A stretch of DNA of 64,000 nt, taken from positions 430,280 through 494,279 of the forward strand of contig NZ_JAIGNT010000001.1 in the NCBI RefSeq assembly GCF_019711635.1, read 5' to 3'. This stretch comes from Qipengyuania huizhouensis. Lineage in GTDB: Bacteria > Pseudomonadota > Alphaproteobacteria > Sphingomonadales > Sphingomonadaceae. The position numbers and the translations under genes are program-made. This document shows positions 9,112 through 17,689 of this stretch, piece after piece. A model generated the notes under the pieces. It did no database searches. It was not told where the DNA came from and saw only the letters and a program-made list of their open reading frames with translations. Numbering within the stretch: position 1 is the stretch's first letter; each line of letters opens with the position of its first letter.

Positions 9112-10446
9112 ATGGATTTCGAACCCACAGAGAGGCAAGTTTACTGGCGCGACCGGGTGAAGAACTTCATCGAGGATCACGTTCGCCCGGCTGTGCCGAC
9201 CTACAAGGCGCAGGATGCCGAGGGAGAGCGCTGGAAGGTCATCCAGGTGGTGGAGGACCTCAAGGCCAAGGCCAAGGCCGAAGGCATCTGGAACCTGTTC
9301 ATGCCCCCGCGCAACGACGGGCATCACCATGTCGACGAGACCTATGATTTCGAAGGTCCCGGCCTCACCAACCTCGAATACGCGCTTTGTGCCGAGGAAA
9401 TGGGCCGCATCGGCTTCGCCTCCGAAGTCTTCAATTGCTCCGCGCCCGATACCGGCAATATGGAAGTGTTCCATCGCTACGGTACGCGCGAACAGAAGGA
9501 CCGCTGGCTGACCCCGCTGATGAATGGTGAAATCCGTTCCGCCTTCCTCATGACGGAGCCTTTCACCGCTTCCTCCGACGCCACCAATATCGAAACCCGT
9601 ATCGAGCGTGACGGCGACGAATATGTCATCAACGGGCGCAAGTGGTGGTCTTCGGGCGTTGGCGATCCGCGCTGCAAGGTCGCCATCGTCATGGGCAAGA
9701 CCGATTTTTCGGCGGGCCGCCATGCCGCGCAATCGATGATCCTGATGCCGATGGATGCACCGGGCGTGACGGTGCTGCGCCACCTGCCCGTGTTCGGATA
9801 TGACGATGCGCCCCACGGCCATATGGAAGTCGAACTCAAGGACGTGCGCGTCCCGGTCACCAACATGCTGCTGGGTGAAGGACGTGGATTCGAGATCGCG
9901 CAGGGCCGCCTCGGGCCGGGCCGCATCCATCACTGCATGCGCACCATCGGCGTGGCCGAGGAAGCGCTCCACAAGATGTGCCAGCGTCTGCAGGAGCGCG
10001 AGGCTTTCGGCAAGCCGATCTACAAGCACTCAGTATGGGAAGAGCGCGTCGCACGCGCCCGGATCGACATCGACATGACCCGCCTGCTCTGCCTCAAGGC
10101 CGCCGACATGATGGACAAGGTCGGCAACAAGAGCGCCAAGCAGGAAATCGCCATGATCAAGGTGCAGGCCCCCAATATGGCGCTGCGGATCATCGACGAT
10201 GCGATCCAGGCGCATGGCGGCGGCGGCGTGTCCGACGATTATGGGCTCGCCAATGCCTATGCCCACCAGCGCACGCTGCGCCTCGCCGACGGGCCGGACG
10301 AAGTCCACGCCCGCTCAATCGCGCGGATGGAATTCGCCAAGCACATGCCCAAGCCCGGACCCTCCGCCAACGCCCTGCGCGACGGCAAGGGGCCGGTCGG
10401 CGGCGATGACCGGCAAAGCTCGGGCGACATCGGGGCAACGCGCTGA
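9112..10446 (+). CDS. ACAD11-type acyl-CoA dehydrogenase family enzyme
   Basis: The 444-aa protein resembles the dehydrogenase half of eukaryotic ACAD10/ACAD11 rather than ordinary FadE. Shared stretches recalled from the family include [29 protein letters not shown] and [14 protein letters not shown]10/11 and the bacterial Lva proteins use a kinase plus this dehydrogenase-like enzyme to convert 4-hydroxyacyl-CoA, via a 4-phosphoacyl-CoA, into a beta-oxidisable product. Here the kinase half is encoded separately two genes downstream (11534-12613). Its stop overlaps the following start (TGATG). A strong AGAGAGGAA ribosome site precedes the ATG. Family match is firm; pathway role is inferred. 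Confidence 0.9.
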   Translation: MDFEPTERQVYWRDRVKNFIEDHVRPAVPTYKAQDAEGERWKVIQVVEDLKAKAKAEGIWNLFMPPRNDGHHHVDETYDFEGPGLTNLEYALCAEEMGRIGFASEVFNCSAPDTGNMEVFHRYGTREQKDRWLTPLMNGEIRSAFLMTEPFTASSDATNIETRIERDGDEYVINGRKWWSSGVGDPRCKVAIVMGKTDFSAGRHAAQSMILMPMDAPGVTVLRHLPVFGYDDAPHGHMEVELKDVRVPVTNMLLGEGRGFEIAQGRLGPGRIHHCMRTIGVAEEALHKMCQRLQEREAFGKPIYKHSVWEERVARARIDIDMTRLLCLKAADMMDKVGNKSAKQEIAMIKVQAPNMALRIIDDAIQAHGGGGVSDDYGLANAYAHQRTLRLADGPDEVHARSIARMEFAKHMPKPGPSANALRDGKGPVGGDDRQSSGDIGATR

Positions 10447-11534
10447 TGGCTAAGGCGGCTATACTCGAACAGGTCGGCAGCCTGACCATAGGTGAAGTCG
10501 AACTGGCCGATCCCGGCCCGCACGAAGTCCTGATCGACACCAAGGCCTGCGGGCTGTGCCATTCGGACCTGCACTTTATCGAAGGCGCCTACCCGCATCC
10601 TCTGCCCGCGATCCCGGGTCATGAGGCGGCAGGCGTGGTCCGTGCGGTCGGCAGCGAAGTGAAGACGGTGAAGCCGGGCGATCACGTGGTCTCCTGCCTC
10701 TCCGCCTTCTGCGGCCACTGCGAATTTTGCGTCACCGGCAGGATGGCGCTGTGCATGGGGGCCGATACCAGGCGTTCCGCAACCGAAACACCCCGGATCA
10801 AGCGCTTGATTGACAAGTCGCCGGTCGGACAGATGCTCAATCTTTCGGCCTTCTGCGAGCAGATGCTGATCCATGAACATGCCTGCGTCGCCATCGACAA
10901 GGGCATGCCGCTCGACCGCGCGGCGATCATCGGCTGCGCCGTGACGACTGGTGCAGGCGCGATTTTCAATGCCTGCTCGGTCGTTCCGGGCGAAGCGGTG
11001 GCCGTGATCGGCTGCGGCGGCGTCGGCCTTGCCGCAATCAATGCTGCGAAGATCACCGGCGCGGGCAAGGTTATAGCCATCGATCCGATTCCGGAAAAAC
11101 GCGCACTGGCCGAGACACTGGGGGCCACGCACACGGTCGATGCCATGGCGGACGATGCGGTCGAGCAGGTAATGAAAATTTCTGGCGGCGGCGTGCATCA
11201 CGCCATCGAAGCGGTGGGCCGGCAGGCCAGCGCGGACCTCGCGGTGAAGATCCTGCGCCGCGGCGGTACGGCGACTATCCTCGGCATGATGCCGCTCGAC
11301 TGCAAGGTCGGCCTCGGCGCGATGGACCTGCTCTCTGGCAAGAAACTGCAAGGCGCGATCATGGGCATGAACCACTTCCCGGTCGATCTGCCGCGCCTCG
11401 TCGATTTCTACATGCGCGGTTTGCTCGATCTCGACACGATCATCGCCGAGCGTATCCCGCTCGAGAAGATCAACGAAGGCTTCGAGAAGATGAAACAGGG
11501 CACCTCGGCCCGCAGCGTTGTGGTGTTCGACTGA
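10446..11534 (+). CDS. Zinc-dependent alcohol dehydrogenase (class III-like)
   Basis: A medium-chain zinc alcohol dehydrogenase of 362 aa. The catalytic zinc site includes Cys38 (in CGLCHSD) and His59 of GHEAAG; four cysteines at 89, 92, 95 and 103 match the structural zinc lobe. A Rossmann motif (GCGGVGLAAI) lies near the middle. Start and stop both overlap neighbouring genes in TGATG arrangements, so it is embedded between an ACAD11-type dehydrogenase and its likely kinase partner. It may oxidise an alcohol precursor feeding the pathway, or a hydroxyacyl intermediate. Sequence resembles class III (formaldehyde/glutathione) enzymes, but the context argues for another substrate. Confidence 0.92.
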   Translation: MAKAAILEQVGSLTIGEVELADPGPHEVLIDTKACGLCHSDLHFIEGAYPHPLPAIPGHEAAGVVRAVGSEVKTVKPGDHVVSCLSAFCGHCEFCVTGRMALCMGADTRRSATETPRIKRLIDKSPVGQMLNLSAFCEQMLIHEHACVAIDKGMPLDRAAIIGCAVTTGAGAIFNACSVVPGEAVAVIGCGGVGLAAINAAKITGAGKVIAIDPIPEKRALAETLGATHTVDAMADDAVEQVMKISGGGVHHAIEAVGRQASADLAVKILRRGGTATILGMMPLDCKVGLGAMDLLSGKKLQGAIMGMNHFPVDLPRLVDFYMRGLLDLDTIIAERIPLEKINEGFEKMKQGTSARSVVVFD

Positions 11535-12613
11535 TGACGACAGGCCCGGATATCGATTACGACAAGGAAATGGTCGGCACTGTCGAAGTGCCGGATAAGG
11601 ATCGCCTGAACCTCGAAGCGCTCACGGCTTGGTTCACGGCCAATGTCGAAGACTTTGAGGGACCAATTTCCTACACGAAGTTCAAGGGTGGTCAGTCGAA
11701 CCCGACCTACAGGATCGACACCCCGAACCGCTCCTACGTCCTTCGCCGTCAGCCTTTCGGCAAACTGCTGCCCAGCGCGCATGCGGTGGACCGGGAATAC
11801 ACTGCAATGCATGCGCTCGGGCCGACCGGCTTCCCCGTACCCAGGACCTATGGCCTGTGCGAGGACCCCGAAGTCATCGGATCGAAGTTCTTCGTCATGG
11901 GCCTCGCCGATGGACGATCTCTCTGGAACGGGGCGCTTCCGGGTATCGACAAGGAAGACCGCCGGGAAATCTACAATGCCATGATCGACACCATGGCGGA
12001 TCTTCACCTGCGCAAACCCGATGAAATCGGACTCGGCGACTACGGCAAGCCTACCGACTATTGTGCGCGCCAGATCGCCCGGTGGAGCAAGCAGTACAAG
12101 CTCTCCGAAACCGAGCACATGGAGAAGATGGAGCAGTTGATAGATTGGCTGCCCCAGACCATCCCGCCGCAGCACGAGAGCAGCGTGGTCCATGGTGACT
12201 ACCGGCTCGACAACCTCATTTTCGAGAAGGAGGATAATAAGGTCCTCGCCGTGCTCGACTGGGAATTGTCGACGCTGGGCGATCCGGTTGCCGATTTCAG
12301 CTATCTCATGCTCAACTGGCATAATCCGCACGATGGCAGGGCCGGACTGCTCGGCCTCGATCTCGAGGAACTGGGTATCCCGTCACAGCAGGAAGCGGTC
12401 GACCGCTATGTCGCACGAACCGGCTATCCGGTTCCGCCAATGGACTGGTATTTCGCCTATAACCTGTTCCGGCTCGCAGGCATCATGCAGGGCATCAAGA
12501 AGCGGGTGATCGACGGGACGGCTTCTTCGGCCCATGCCAAGGCCATGAGCGAGCGTGTTGGACCATTGGTCGACCGGGCCCATGAATTTGCCGTGGCTGC
12601 GGGGATGGACTAG
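11534..12613 (+). CDS. APH-type phosphotransferase, kinase half of an ACAD11-like system
   Basis: The 359-aa protein has the aminoglycoside-phosphotransferase-like kinase fold: a nucleotide loop at FKGGQSNPTY (50-59), the catalytic HGDYRLDN at 220-227 with Asp222 as probable base, and the metal-binding DWE at 242-244. Its N-lobe (YVLRRQPFGKLLPSAH) closely resembles the kinase domain of ACAD11, not antibiotic-resistance enzymes. It is translationally coupled to the preceding dehydrogenase gene. It is inferred to phosphorylate the hydroxyl group of a 4-hydroxyacyl-CoA, as LvaA and ACAD10/11 are reported to do, for the ACAD11-type enzyme of the same operon. Confidence 0.9.
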   Translation: MTTGPDIDYDKEMVGTVEVPDKDRLNLEALTAWFTANVEDFEGPISYTKFKGGQSNPTYRIDTPNRSYVLRRQPFGKLLPSAHAVDREYTAMHALGPTGFPVPRTYGLCEDPEVIGSKFFVMGLADGRSLWNGALPGIDKEDRREIYNAMIDTMADLHLRKPDEIGLGDYGKPTDYCARQIARWSKQYKLSETEHMEKMEQLIDWLPQTIPPQHESSVVHGDYRLDNLIFEKEDNKVLAVLDWELSTLGDPVADFSYLMLNWHNPHDGRAGLLGLDLEELGIPSQQEAVDRYVARTGYPVPPMDWYFAYNLFRLAGIMQGIKKRVIDGTASSAHAKAMSERVGPLVDRAHEFAVAAGMD

Positions 12614-12661
12614 CGCGCCCACGCTGCTAACGACCTCTCCGAAATTCCGACGGAGACAAAC

Positions 12662-13486
12662 ATGAGCGCCGACCTCGAAAACCGTATCGAAGCCGCGTGG
12701 GAAGACCGCGCCAATGTCACGCCGCAAAGCGCGGACGTGCGCGAAGCGGTAGAGACAGCGCTCAAGCTGCTCGACAGCGGCGAAGGCCGCGTGGCAGAGC
12801 CCGATGGAAAGGGCGGCTGGACGGTCAATCAGTGGCTCAAGAAAGCGGTGCTGCTCTCTTTCCGCCTCAACGATAACCGCGTGATGGAGGGCGGCAGCGC
12901 GGGCCATCCCGCCTACGACAAGGTACCGAGCAAGTTCGCCGGCTGGGACGATGCGCGTTTCCGCGAAGCAGGATTCCGCGTCGTTCCCGGCGCCGTGGCT
13001 CGCGAAGGCGCATATATCGCTCCTGGCTGCGTGCTGATGCCCAGTTTCGTCAACATCGGCGCCTATGTCGGCAAGGGCACTATGGTCGACACCTGGGCCA
13101 GCATCGGAAGCTGCGCGCAGATCGGCGAAAACTGCCATATCTCGGCCGGAGCCGGGATTGGCGGCGTGCTCGAACCGATGCAGGCCAACCCCACCATCAT
13201 CGGCGACAATTGCTTTATCGGTGCCCGCAGCGAGATCGTCGAGGGCGTGATCGTGGGCGAAGGCAGCGTAGTCGCCATGGGCGTCTTCATCACGCAGTCG
13301 ACCAAGATCGTATATCGCGACACAGGCAAAGTCATCCACGGCCATATCCCGCCCTATTCGGTGGTAGTGCCTGGTTCGATGCCGGGAAAGGACGGCGGCC
13401 CAGGTCTCGCCTGTGCTGTCATTGTAAAGACTGTCGACGCGCAAACTCGCGAAAAAACCGGTATCAACGATCTACTGCGCGACTGA
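12662..13486 (+). CDS. dapD: 2,3,4,5-tetrahydropyridine-2,6-dicarboxylate N-succinyltransferase
   Basis: DapD transfers succinyl from succinyl-CoA to tetrahydrodipicolinate in the lysine/meso-diaminopimelate pathway. The 274-aa length is standard. The left-handed beta-helix with hexapeptide repeats is visible from about residue 105 to 235, including [23 protein letters not shown] and the [11 protein letters not shown] segment characteristic of DapD. A good ribosome binding site (GACGGAGAC) precedes the ATG. The gene is monocistronic in appearance, with a hairpin and a separate small membrane gene downstream. Confidence 0.97.
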   Translation: MSADLENRIEAAWEDRANVTPQSADVREAVETALKLLDSGEGRVAEPDGKGGWTVNQWLKKAVLLSFRLNDNRVMEGGSAGHPAYDKVPSKFAGWDDARFREAGFRVVPGAVAREGAYIAPGCVLMPSFVNIGAYVGKGTMVDTWASIGSCAQIGENCHISAGAGIGGVLEPMQANPTIIGDNCFIGARSEIVEGVIVGEGSVVAMGVFITQSTKIVYRDTGKVIHGHIPPYSVVVPGSMPGKDGGPGLACAVIVKTVDAQTREKTGINDLLRD

Positions 13487-13519
13487 GGCGTAGGAACATT
13501 CCACACAAACGCGCGTAAA

Positions 13520-13545
13520 CCCTGCGAACTGGATTTTTCGCAGGG
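13520..13545 (+). promoter_or_regulatory. RNA hairpin whose 3' arm runs into the ribosome binding site of the next gene
   Basis: A perfect 9-bp stem (CCCTGCGAA with TTCGCAGGG) encloses an 8-base loop in the dapD-13556 spacer. The 3' arm merges into the AGGGAGG ribosome binding site (13542-13548) of the gene that follows. It could be a dapD terminator, though the following T run is short and interrupted, or a structure that masks the binding site and tunes translation. The pairing is seen directly; the function is inferred. Confidence 0.5.
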
Positions 13546-13555
13546 AGGTTTTGTG

Positions 13556-13882
13556 ATGCATACTGAAGATGGCCACGTCCACTTGGACGAACAAGAGGCA
13601 AGCGGCGGCTCCAAGGAAGGCGTCGTCCGCTGGGTGCTGCTCGGTGGCCTGGTGCTGGCAGTTATCCTCCTTTCGATCGTCTGGATTATCCCGGCGATGA
13701 CGCAGGGCGATGTGGAGGAAGAGGCCACTGTTAGTGGCGAAATCCGGTCCATGGAAGAAGGTGGCGATAACACCGACAGCATTGTCGGCGTACCGGACGA
13801 AACGGATCTGGGCGACGACACCGTTGCAACACCGCAGGACCAGACCACTACCGAAGACGGGCTCGAAGTCATCGAGAACTGA
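13556..13882 (+). CDS. Small single-pass membrane protein of unknown function
   Basis: No family is recognised. The 108-aa product has a short hydrophilic N-terminus, one strongly hydrophobic helix (about residues 23-46) and an acidic, low-complexity C-terminal half rich in Glu, Asp and Thr. The start is placed at ATG 13556, eight bases after a GGGAGG ribosome site; a GTG directly in front is also possible. The acidic tail probably faces the periplasm, but topology cannot be fixed by eye. The preceding hairpin overlaps its ribosome site. Confidence 0.6.
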   Translation: MHTEDGHVHLDEQEASGGSKEGVVRWVLLGGLVLAVILLSIVWIIPAMTQGDVEEEATVSGEIRSMEEGGDNTDSIVGVPDETDLGDDTVATPQDQTTTEDGLEVIEN

Positions 13883-13931
13883 TCGGTAACGAGGTGCTCA
13901 GGCGCAGCAGCAAATTGAAGGAGCAAGGCTG

Positions 13932-14123
13932 ATGCCAGCAAAATCGAAAGCGCAACAAAAGGCCGCCGGAGCGGCCCTCTCCGCCAAGCGCGGCGACACG
14001 AAGGTGTCGGAATTGCAAGGCGCATCCAAGCAGATGTACGACAGCATGTCGGAAGACGAGTTGGAAGATTTCGCCTCCACCAATCGCGACGATCTGCCCG
14101 ATCATGTTGAGGATGACGATTGA
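13932..14123 (+). CDS. DUF3008 family small protein
   Basis: A 63-aa protein starting MPAKSKAQQK, the hallmark of DUF3008, a family of small basic-to-acidic proteins of unknown function widespread in alphaproteobacteria. The N-terminal third is Lys/Ala-rich, and the C-terminal half is acidic and helical (SEDELEDFASTNRDDLPDHV). A good ribosome site (GAAGGAG) precedes the ATG. The stop codon overlaps the start of a 54-codon reading frame (TGATG), suggesting coupled translation of a small gene cluster. Confidence 0.85.
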   Translation: MPAKSKAQQKAAGAALSAKRGDTKVSELQGASKQMYDSMSEDELEDFASTNRDDLPDHVEDDD

Positions 14124-14287
14124 TGGATCGAGACTTGCGGGCCGATATGTGTTTTGAATTTTACGGCTGCGTGAACATGCAGCACGGTGTGCCCATAGAG
14201 TGCTTCGATGCTGTGGAACCAGGTCCGGGCCGTGACCGCTACGGGAAATGCGGTCTCGTGAGCCGGGGGCGCGCGCTCCTCGACTGA
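14123..14287 (+). CDS. Possible 54-aa cysteine-containing small protein
   Basis: An open frame of 54 codons joins the DUF3008 gene to the DUF1810 gene: its ATG overlaps the upstream stop and its own TGA overlaps the downstream ATG, both as TGATG. The predicted peptide begins MDRDLRADMC and has four cysteines (10, 16, 27 and 43), with no recognised family. The double overlap is the main evidence that it is translated; codon use is only moderately like the neighbours. It might instead be a spacer read through to couple the two flanking genes. Treat as tentative. Confidence 0.4.
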   Translation: MDRDLRADMCFEFYGCVNMQHGVPIECFDAVEPGPGRDRYGKCGLVSRGRALLD

Positions 14288-14718
14288 TGCCTACCGACGA
14301 TCCCTTCGGCCACTTCGTCAAGGCGCAGGATGGCGGAATCTACGAGCAAGCACTCGAGGAGATCGCCGAGGGTGAAAAGAAGAGCCATTGGATGTGGTTC
14401 ATTTTCCCGCAAATCGAAGGTCTGGGGACCAGCGCCAAGGCGAAGAAATACGCTCTTGCGGACCTCGACGAGGCCCGCGCCTATTGTCAGCACGAGGAAC
14501 TCGGACCGCGTCTGTTCGAGGCAACGGAGGCGATGCTGGAATGGGCCGGCACAATGAGCGCCGAGGATATCCTGGGTGAAGTCGACGCGATGAAATTCCG
14601 CAGTTCGATGACGCTGTTCGAGCGCGCCTGCGACGATGAGGATGCCGAGGTTTTCGCCGATGCGCTGGAGGCCTTTTACGAAGGAGAACGCTGTCCTTTG
14701 ACGCAGGAGCGAATGTGA
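14287..14718 (+). CDS. DUF1810 domain-containing protein
   Basis: The 143-aa product matches the DUF1810 family (once compared to calpastatin), with HWMWFIFPQ near residues 40-48 and the Gly-leading segment SAKAKKYAL as recognisable conserved stretches. The protein is acidic and predicted cytoplasmic. No biochemical function is established for the family. The start is ATG 14287, which overlaps the stop of the preceding small frame; an upstream in-frame start at 14248 would add an Arg-rich leader absent from homologues as remembered. Confidence 0.88.
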   Translation: MPTDDPFGHFVKAQDGGIYEQALEEIAEGEKKSHWMWFIFPQIEGLGTSAKAKKYALADLDEARAYCQHEELGPRLFEATEAMLEWAGTMSAEDILGEVDAMKFRSSMTLFERACDDEDAEVFADALEAFYEGERCPLTQERM

Positions 14719-14752
14719 CCAACAGGCTGCAAGGCGAAAACGCCGGGACTGA

Positions 14753-16030
14753 CTAGCCTTCTTCGTGGCGCGGCTCGCCCGCCGGATATTCGATCGGCAT
14801 CGCGCCACGCTGGCTTTGCGCATAAGCCTCCGCCTCGCGCATCGCCCGCAACACGTTCCGCATTGAGATCTTCTCGAGATCTTCCTGTGAATAGCCGCGC
14901 CGCGCAAGTTCTGTGAACAATGCCGGATAACCGCTGACATCCTCCATTCCGGAAGGTCCGTGCGGCATTCCGTCATAGTCGCCGCCAATACCGATATGAT
15001 CGATGCCCGCCACTTTTCGGATGTGATCGATATGATCGGCCATGTCCGAGATGGTCGAGACCGGCTCGCGATTTTCCGCGTCCCATTTCGCCAGTTGCGC
15101 CTCGACTTCATCGGGAAGCCCCGGGTAGAGCGCTTCTAATCGTGCACGCTCCGCCGCGCGATTGGCCGAATGGTTTCGCAGATCCTCATTGATGAACCAC
15201 GGAAGCGCGACAACCATCACCACCCCGCCATTCTCTGGCAGGCGCTCGAGTACGCCGTCGGGTACGTTACGGAGGTGGCCTGTAACTCCACGGGCTCCGG
15301 AGTGGCTGAAGATCACGGGCGCGCGGGCAGCGTCCAGCGCATCGTGCATCGCCGCCTCGCTCACATGGCTGAGATCGACCAACATGCCGATACGGTTCAT
15401 TTCGCGAACCACGTCCATGCCGAAGGCATTGAGCCCACCATGCTTGGGCGCATCGGTCGCGCTGTCGGCCCAATCCAGCGTGCGGCCATGGGTCAGGGTC
15501 ATGTAGCGTGCGCCCAGATCGTACATCTGTCGCAGCACGGCGAGGCTGTTGCCGATCGAATGACCGCCCTCCATTCCCAGTAGCGAGGCGATCCGGCCAG
15601 CTGCGATGGCCTCCTCGACGTCGTCCGCCGTCAGAGCCAGCTGCAGGTCGGAGGGATAGCGCGCAATCAGGCGCTTGGTCACATCGATTTGTTCGATGGT
15701 CTGTTGCACCGCGAGCGGTTCTTCCCCGGCGGGACTGACATAGACCGACCAGAACTGAGCTCCGACCTGGCCTCGGTCGAGACGGGCGAGATCGCTATGC
15801 ATGGCGTTGCGCTCGCCCTCTGCGGTGTCGAGCGTATCGGCGAAATCGAAGTCATTGATGACATTGCCGAAACGTGCACGCAGCTGGATCGGAACATCGT
15901 TGTGCCCGTCCCATACCGGGGCAGCCTCCAGCGCAGCTTCTGCTGTCGCTTCGGGCGATTGCTGCGCAATCGCTGCGGAAGAAAGCAGGGCCAGGGCGGC
16001 AACACCGATGTAAGGACGAATGGCAGGCAC
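14753..16030 (-). CDS. Secreted membrane-dipeptidase family (M19) peptidase
   Basis: This 425-aa zinc dipeptidase has an N-terminal signal peptide (AALALLSSAAIAQQ) and the M19 fold. Metal-binding elements include WDGHNDVP (HxD) near the mature N-terminus, the bridging Glu in GMEGGHSIG, and later histidines in LSHVS and FSHSG. Renal-dipeptidase relatives hydrolyse dipeptides, including those with D-amino acids. The start is GTG 16030, following a GGAGAA ribosome site and placing the signal peptide at the N-terminus; the open frame extends further upstream without such support. It is convergent with DUF1810 and divergent from DUF427. Periplasmic or outer-membrane location is inferred. Confidence 0.93.
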   Translation of the reverse strand: MPAIRPYIGVAALALLSSAAIAQQSPEATAEAALEAAPVWDGHNDVPIQLRARFGNVINDFDFADTLDTAEGERNAMHSDLARLDRGQVGAQFWSVYVSPAGEEPLAVQQTIEQIDVTKRLIARYPSDLQLALTADDVEEAIAAGRIASLLGMEGGHSIGNSLAVLRQMYDLGARYMTLTHGRTLDWADSATDAPKHGGLNAFGMDVVREMNRIGMLVDLSHVSEAAMHDALDAARAPVIFSHSGARGVTGHLRNVPDGVLERLPENGGVVMVVALPWFINEDLRNHSANRAAERARLEALYPGLPDEVEAQLAKWDAENREPVSTISDMADHIDHIRKVAGIDHIGIGGDYDGMPHGPSGMEDVSGYPALFTELARRGYSQEDLEKISMRNVLRAMREAEAYAQSQRGAMPIEYPAGEPRHEEG

Positions 16031-16108
16031 GAATTTCTCCTCGCTGGAACTGGAACAGTCTTCGTTGGCTGTTCTAGCGAATGATCCATCGAAAGAAAGG
16101 GACTGCAC

Positions 16109-16399
16109 ATGACCGTTGTGGCGCGCTGGAATGGAGAAGAGATCGCCCGGAGCGACGATACGGTCGTGGTCGAGGGAAATCATTATTTCCCGCCTTCGGA
16201 CGTCGCACGGAGTGCCCTCGTTCCTAGCGAGAGGACCAGCATCTGCCCGTGGAAGGGCACGGCGCAGTATCATTCGGTCAATGCGGGCGGCGCCATCAAC
16301 GCAGATGCAGCCTGGTATTATCCGGATCCCAAGCCGGACGCCGCACAGATCAAGGATCATATCGCCTTCTGGAACGGCGTCGAGGTTTCCGAGGAGTGA
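16109..16399 (+). CDS. DUF427 domain-containing protein
   Basis: A compact 96-aa DUF427 protein with the family hallmarks GNHYFPPSDV, TSICPWKGTAQYHSV and AAWYYPDPKPDA. These are small beta-rich proteins of unknown function, common in actinobacteria and alphaproteobacteria. The stop overlaps the GTG start of the next gene (GTGA), so the pair is translationally coupled. No catalytic residue set is established, so no function is proposed. Confidence 0.92.
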   Translation: MTVVARWNGEEIARSDDTVVVEGNHYFPPSDVARSALVPSERTSICPWKGTAQYHSVNAGGAINADAAWYYPDPKPDAAQIKDHIAFWNGVEVSEE

Positions 16400-16797
16400 C
16401 CCGCGCCATCTTCCGGTGGCTGCTCGCGATATTCTACGCTGGCGCCGGATATCTCCATCTCGTCTCGCCCCGCCCCTTTATAGACATCATGCCGGGGTGG
16501 GTGCCTGAGCCCGAGGGTGTAATTTTCTGGACGGGTGTTGCCGAACTGTTGGGCGCCGCAGCGCTGCTCCAGCCATGGTCTGTCAATTTGAGAAAAGCCG
16601 GCGCGATCGGCCTGGCGCTTTATGCGGGCTGCGTGTTCCCCGCCAACCTCAATCATTTCGCAATCGATATGGCGCGCAACGATGGAGGTCTAGGGCTGGC
16701 CTACCATCTGCCGCGAATGGCCGCGCAACCGGTACTTGTCTGGCTGGCGCTATGGGGCGGCGGCGTCACAGACTGGCCGTGGCGCCGCCGCTCCTGA
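16396..16797 (+). CDS. DoxX-like small membrane protein
   Basis: The 133-aa protein has about four hydrophobic helices with the layout of small DoxX-like membrane proteins: an AGYLHLVSPRPF segment after helix 1, a GVAELLGAAALL helix, then GLALYAGCVFPANLNHF. The start is GTG 16396, overlapping the DUF427 stop by four bases. A longer in-frame extension upstream lies over DUF427 and is rejected. DoxX-type proteins have been linked to quinone or thiosulfate chemistry in some species, but the function here is unknown. Confidence 0.8.
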   Translation: MTRAIFRWLLAIFYAGAGYLHLVSPRPFIDIMPGWVPEPEGVIFWTGVAELLGAAALLQPWSVNLRKAGAIGLALYAGCVFPANLNHFAIDMARNDGGLGLAYHLPRMAAQPVLVWLALWGGGVTDWPWRRRS

Positions 16798-16800
16798 AGA

Positions 16801-17052
16801 TTACGACATGTGCTTCGAAACGGCACCGGTCATCTTGAACATGGAGATCTGCTCCTTGCCGATCACCGCGCCCAGCTTGTCGTCGGGATTGATCATGCGC
16901 CGGTCCTTCGAATCCTGAAGGTTGTTCGCCTTGATGTGGTCCCAGACCTTCGAGGTGACCTGTGCACGGGTCATTGGGCCCTTGCCGACTACGTTTTCCA
17001 GTTCCGGCGAAAGATTCACCGGCTTCTGCAGTGCGTTGTTCTTGCCAGCCAT
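16801..17052 (-). CDS. SWIB/MDM2 domain-containing protein
   Basis: This 83-aa protein is essentially one SWIB/MDM2 domain: LSPELENVVG, then MTRAQVTSKVWDHIKANNLQDSKDRRMI and DDKLGAVIGKEQISMFKMTGAVSKHM. In bacteria such stand-alone domains occur in chlamydiae and some proteobacteria and are thought to associate with DNA or topoisomerase; the role here is unknown. A GAAAGGATA ribosome site precedes the ATG. It is followed by nothing on its strand before the converging DoxX-like gene, three bases away. Confidence 0.92.
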   Translation of the reverse strand: MAGKNNALQKPVNLSPELENVVGKGPMTRAQVTSKVWDHIKANNLQDSKDRRMINPDDKLGAVIGKEQISMFKMTGAVSKHMS

Positions 17053-17085
17053 TTCAGTATCCTTTCAGTTGGCTACGCTTATTGA

Positions 17086-17667
17086 TCAGTCTTCGATGTC
17101 GAAGTCTTCCGCGCCCAGTTCCTCGATCTCATGCCCTTCGAAACGGGCGGTGAGGATCGCGATAGCTGTGACGTGTCCCTTGATCTGCTTGAACAGCTCC
17201 TCGTAACCCGCGCCCGGCATCAGGGTGAGCGGCAGGTCGAGAGCGAAGAGCTGAAAGACATAACGATGCTGCACGCCAAGCGGCGGGTCGGGCAGCATCC
17301 ATTCCGAATTCCCGACGGCGTTTTTCCCTGTCCGAGGAGGTGTTTCCCCCTCGAACAAAGCGCCCTTCTGAGGCTTCAGGCCCCAGACGAGCCAGTGGAC
17401 CTTGCCGTCTTCGGCATCCTCGACCACCAGGACGAGTTCCTGTGTGCCGGGAGGAGGAGCAGTCCACTCCAGCGGCGGCGCGACCGCATCGTCTTCGATG
17501 GCAGTGAAGCTTGGATCGAGTTCACCACCGTCGCGGAAAGCGGGACTGGAAAGCGCAAAGCCCGATTTGCCAAGCAGCTTCTCCTCTGCAACTGCGCCGA
17601 TGGTGAGAGAGCCCTTCACTCCGCCGCCGACTGCTTGCTGAACCCACTCTGGCATTCCGGTACTCAA
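17086..17667 (-). CDS. YbhB/YbcL family Raf kinase inhibitor-like (PEBP) protein
   Basis: The 193-aa product belongs to the phosphatidylethanolamine-binding family, bacterial YbhB/YbcL branch. Recognisable pieces are SPPLEWTAPPPGTQELVLVVEDAE in degenerate form and the WLVWGL segment, followed by the PPLGVQHRYVFQLFALD core. These proteins bind small anionic ligands; their physiological role in bacteria is unsettled. No signal peptide is evident, so it is probably cytoplasmic. Upstream lies a perfect 17-bp tandem repeat (17690-17723) that may control it. The SWIB gene follows 33 bases downstream. Confidence 0.92.
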   Translation of the reverse strand: MSTGMPEWVQQAVGGGVKGSLTIGAVAEEKLLGKSGFALSSPAFRDGGELDPSFTAIEDDAVAPPLEWTAPPPGTQELVLVVEDAEDGKVHWLVWGLKPQKGALFEGETPPRTGKNAVGNSEWMLPDPPLGVQHRYVFQLFALDLPLTLMPGAGYEELFKQIKGHVTAIAILTARFEGHEIEELGAEDFDIED

Positions 17668-17689
17668 TTAAGCTGCTCCATCCGTTACT

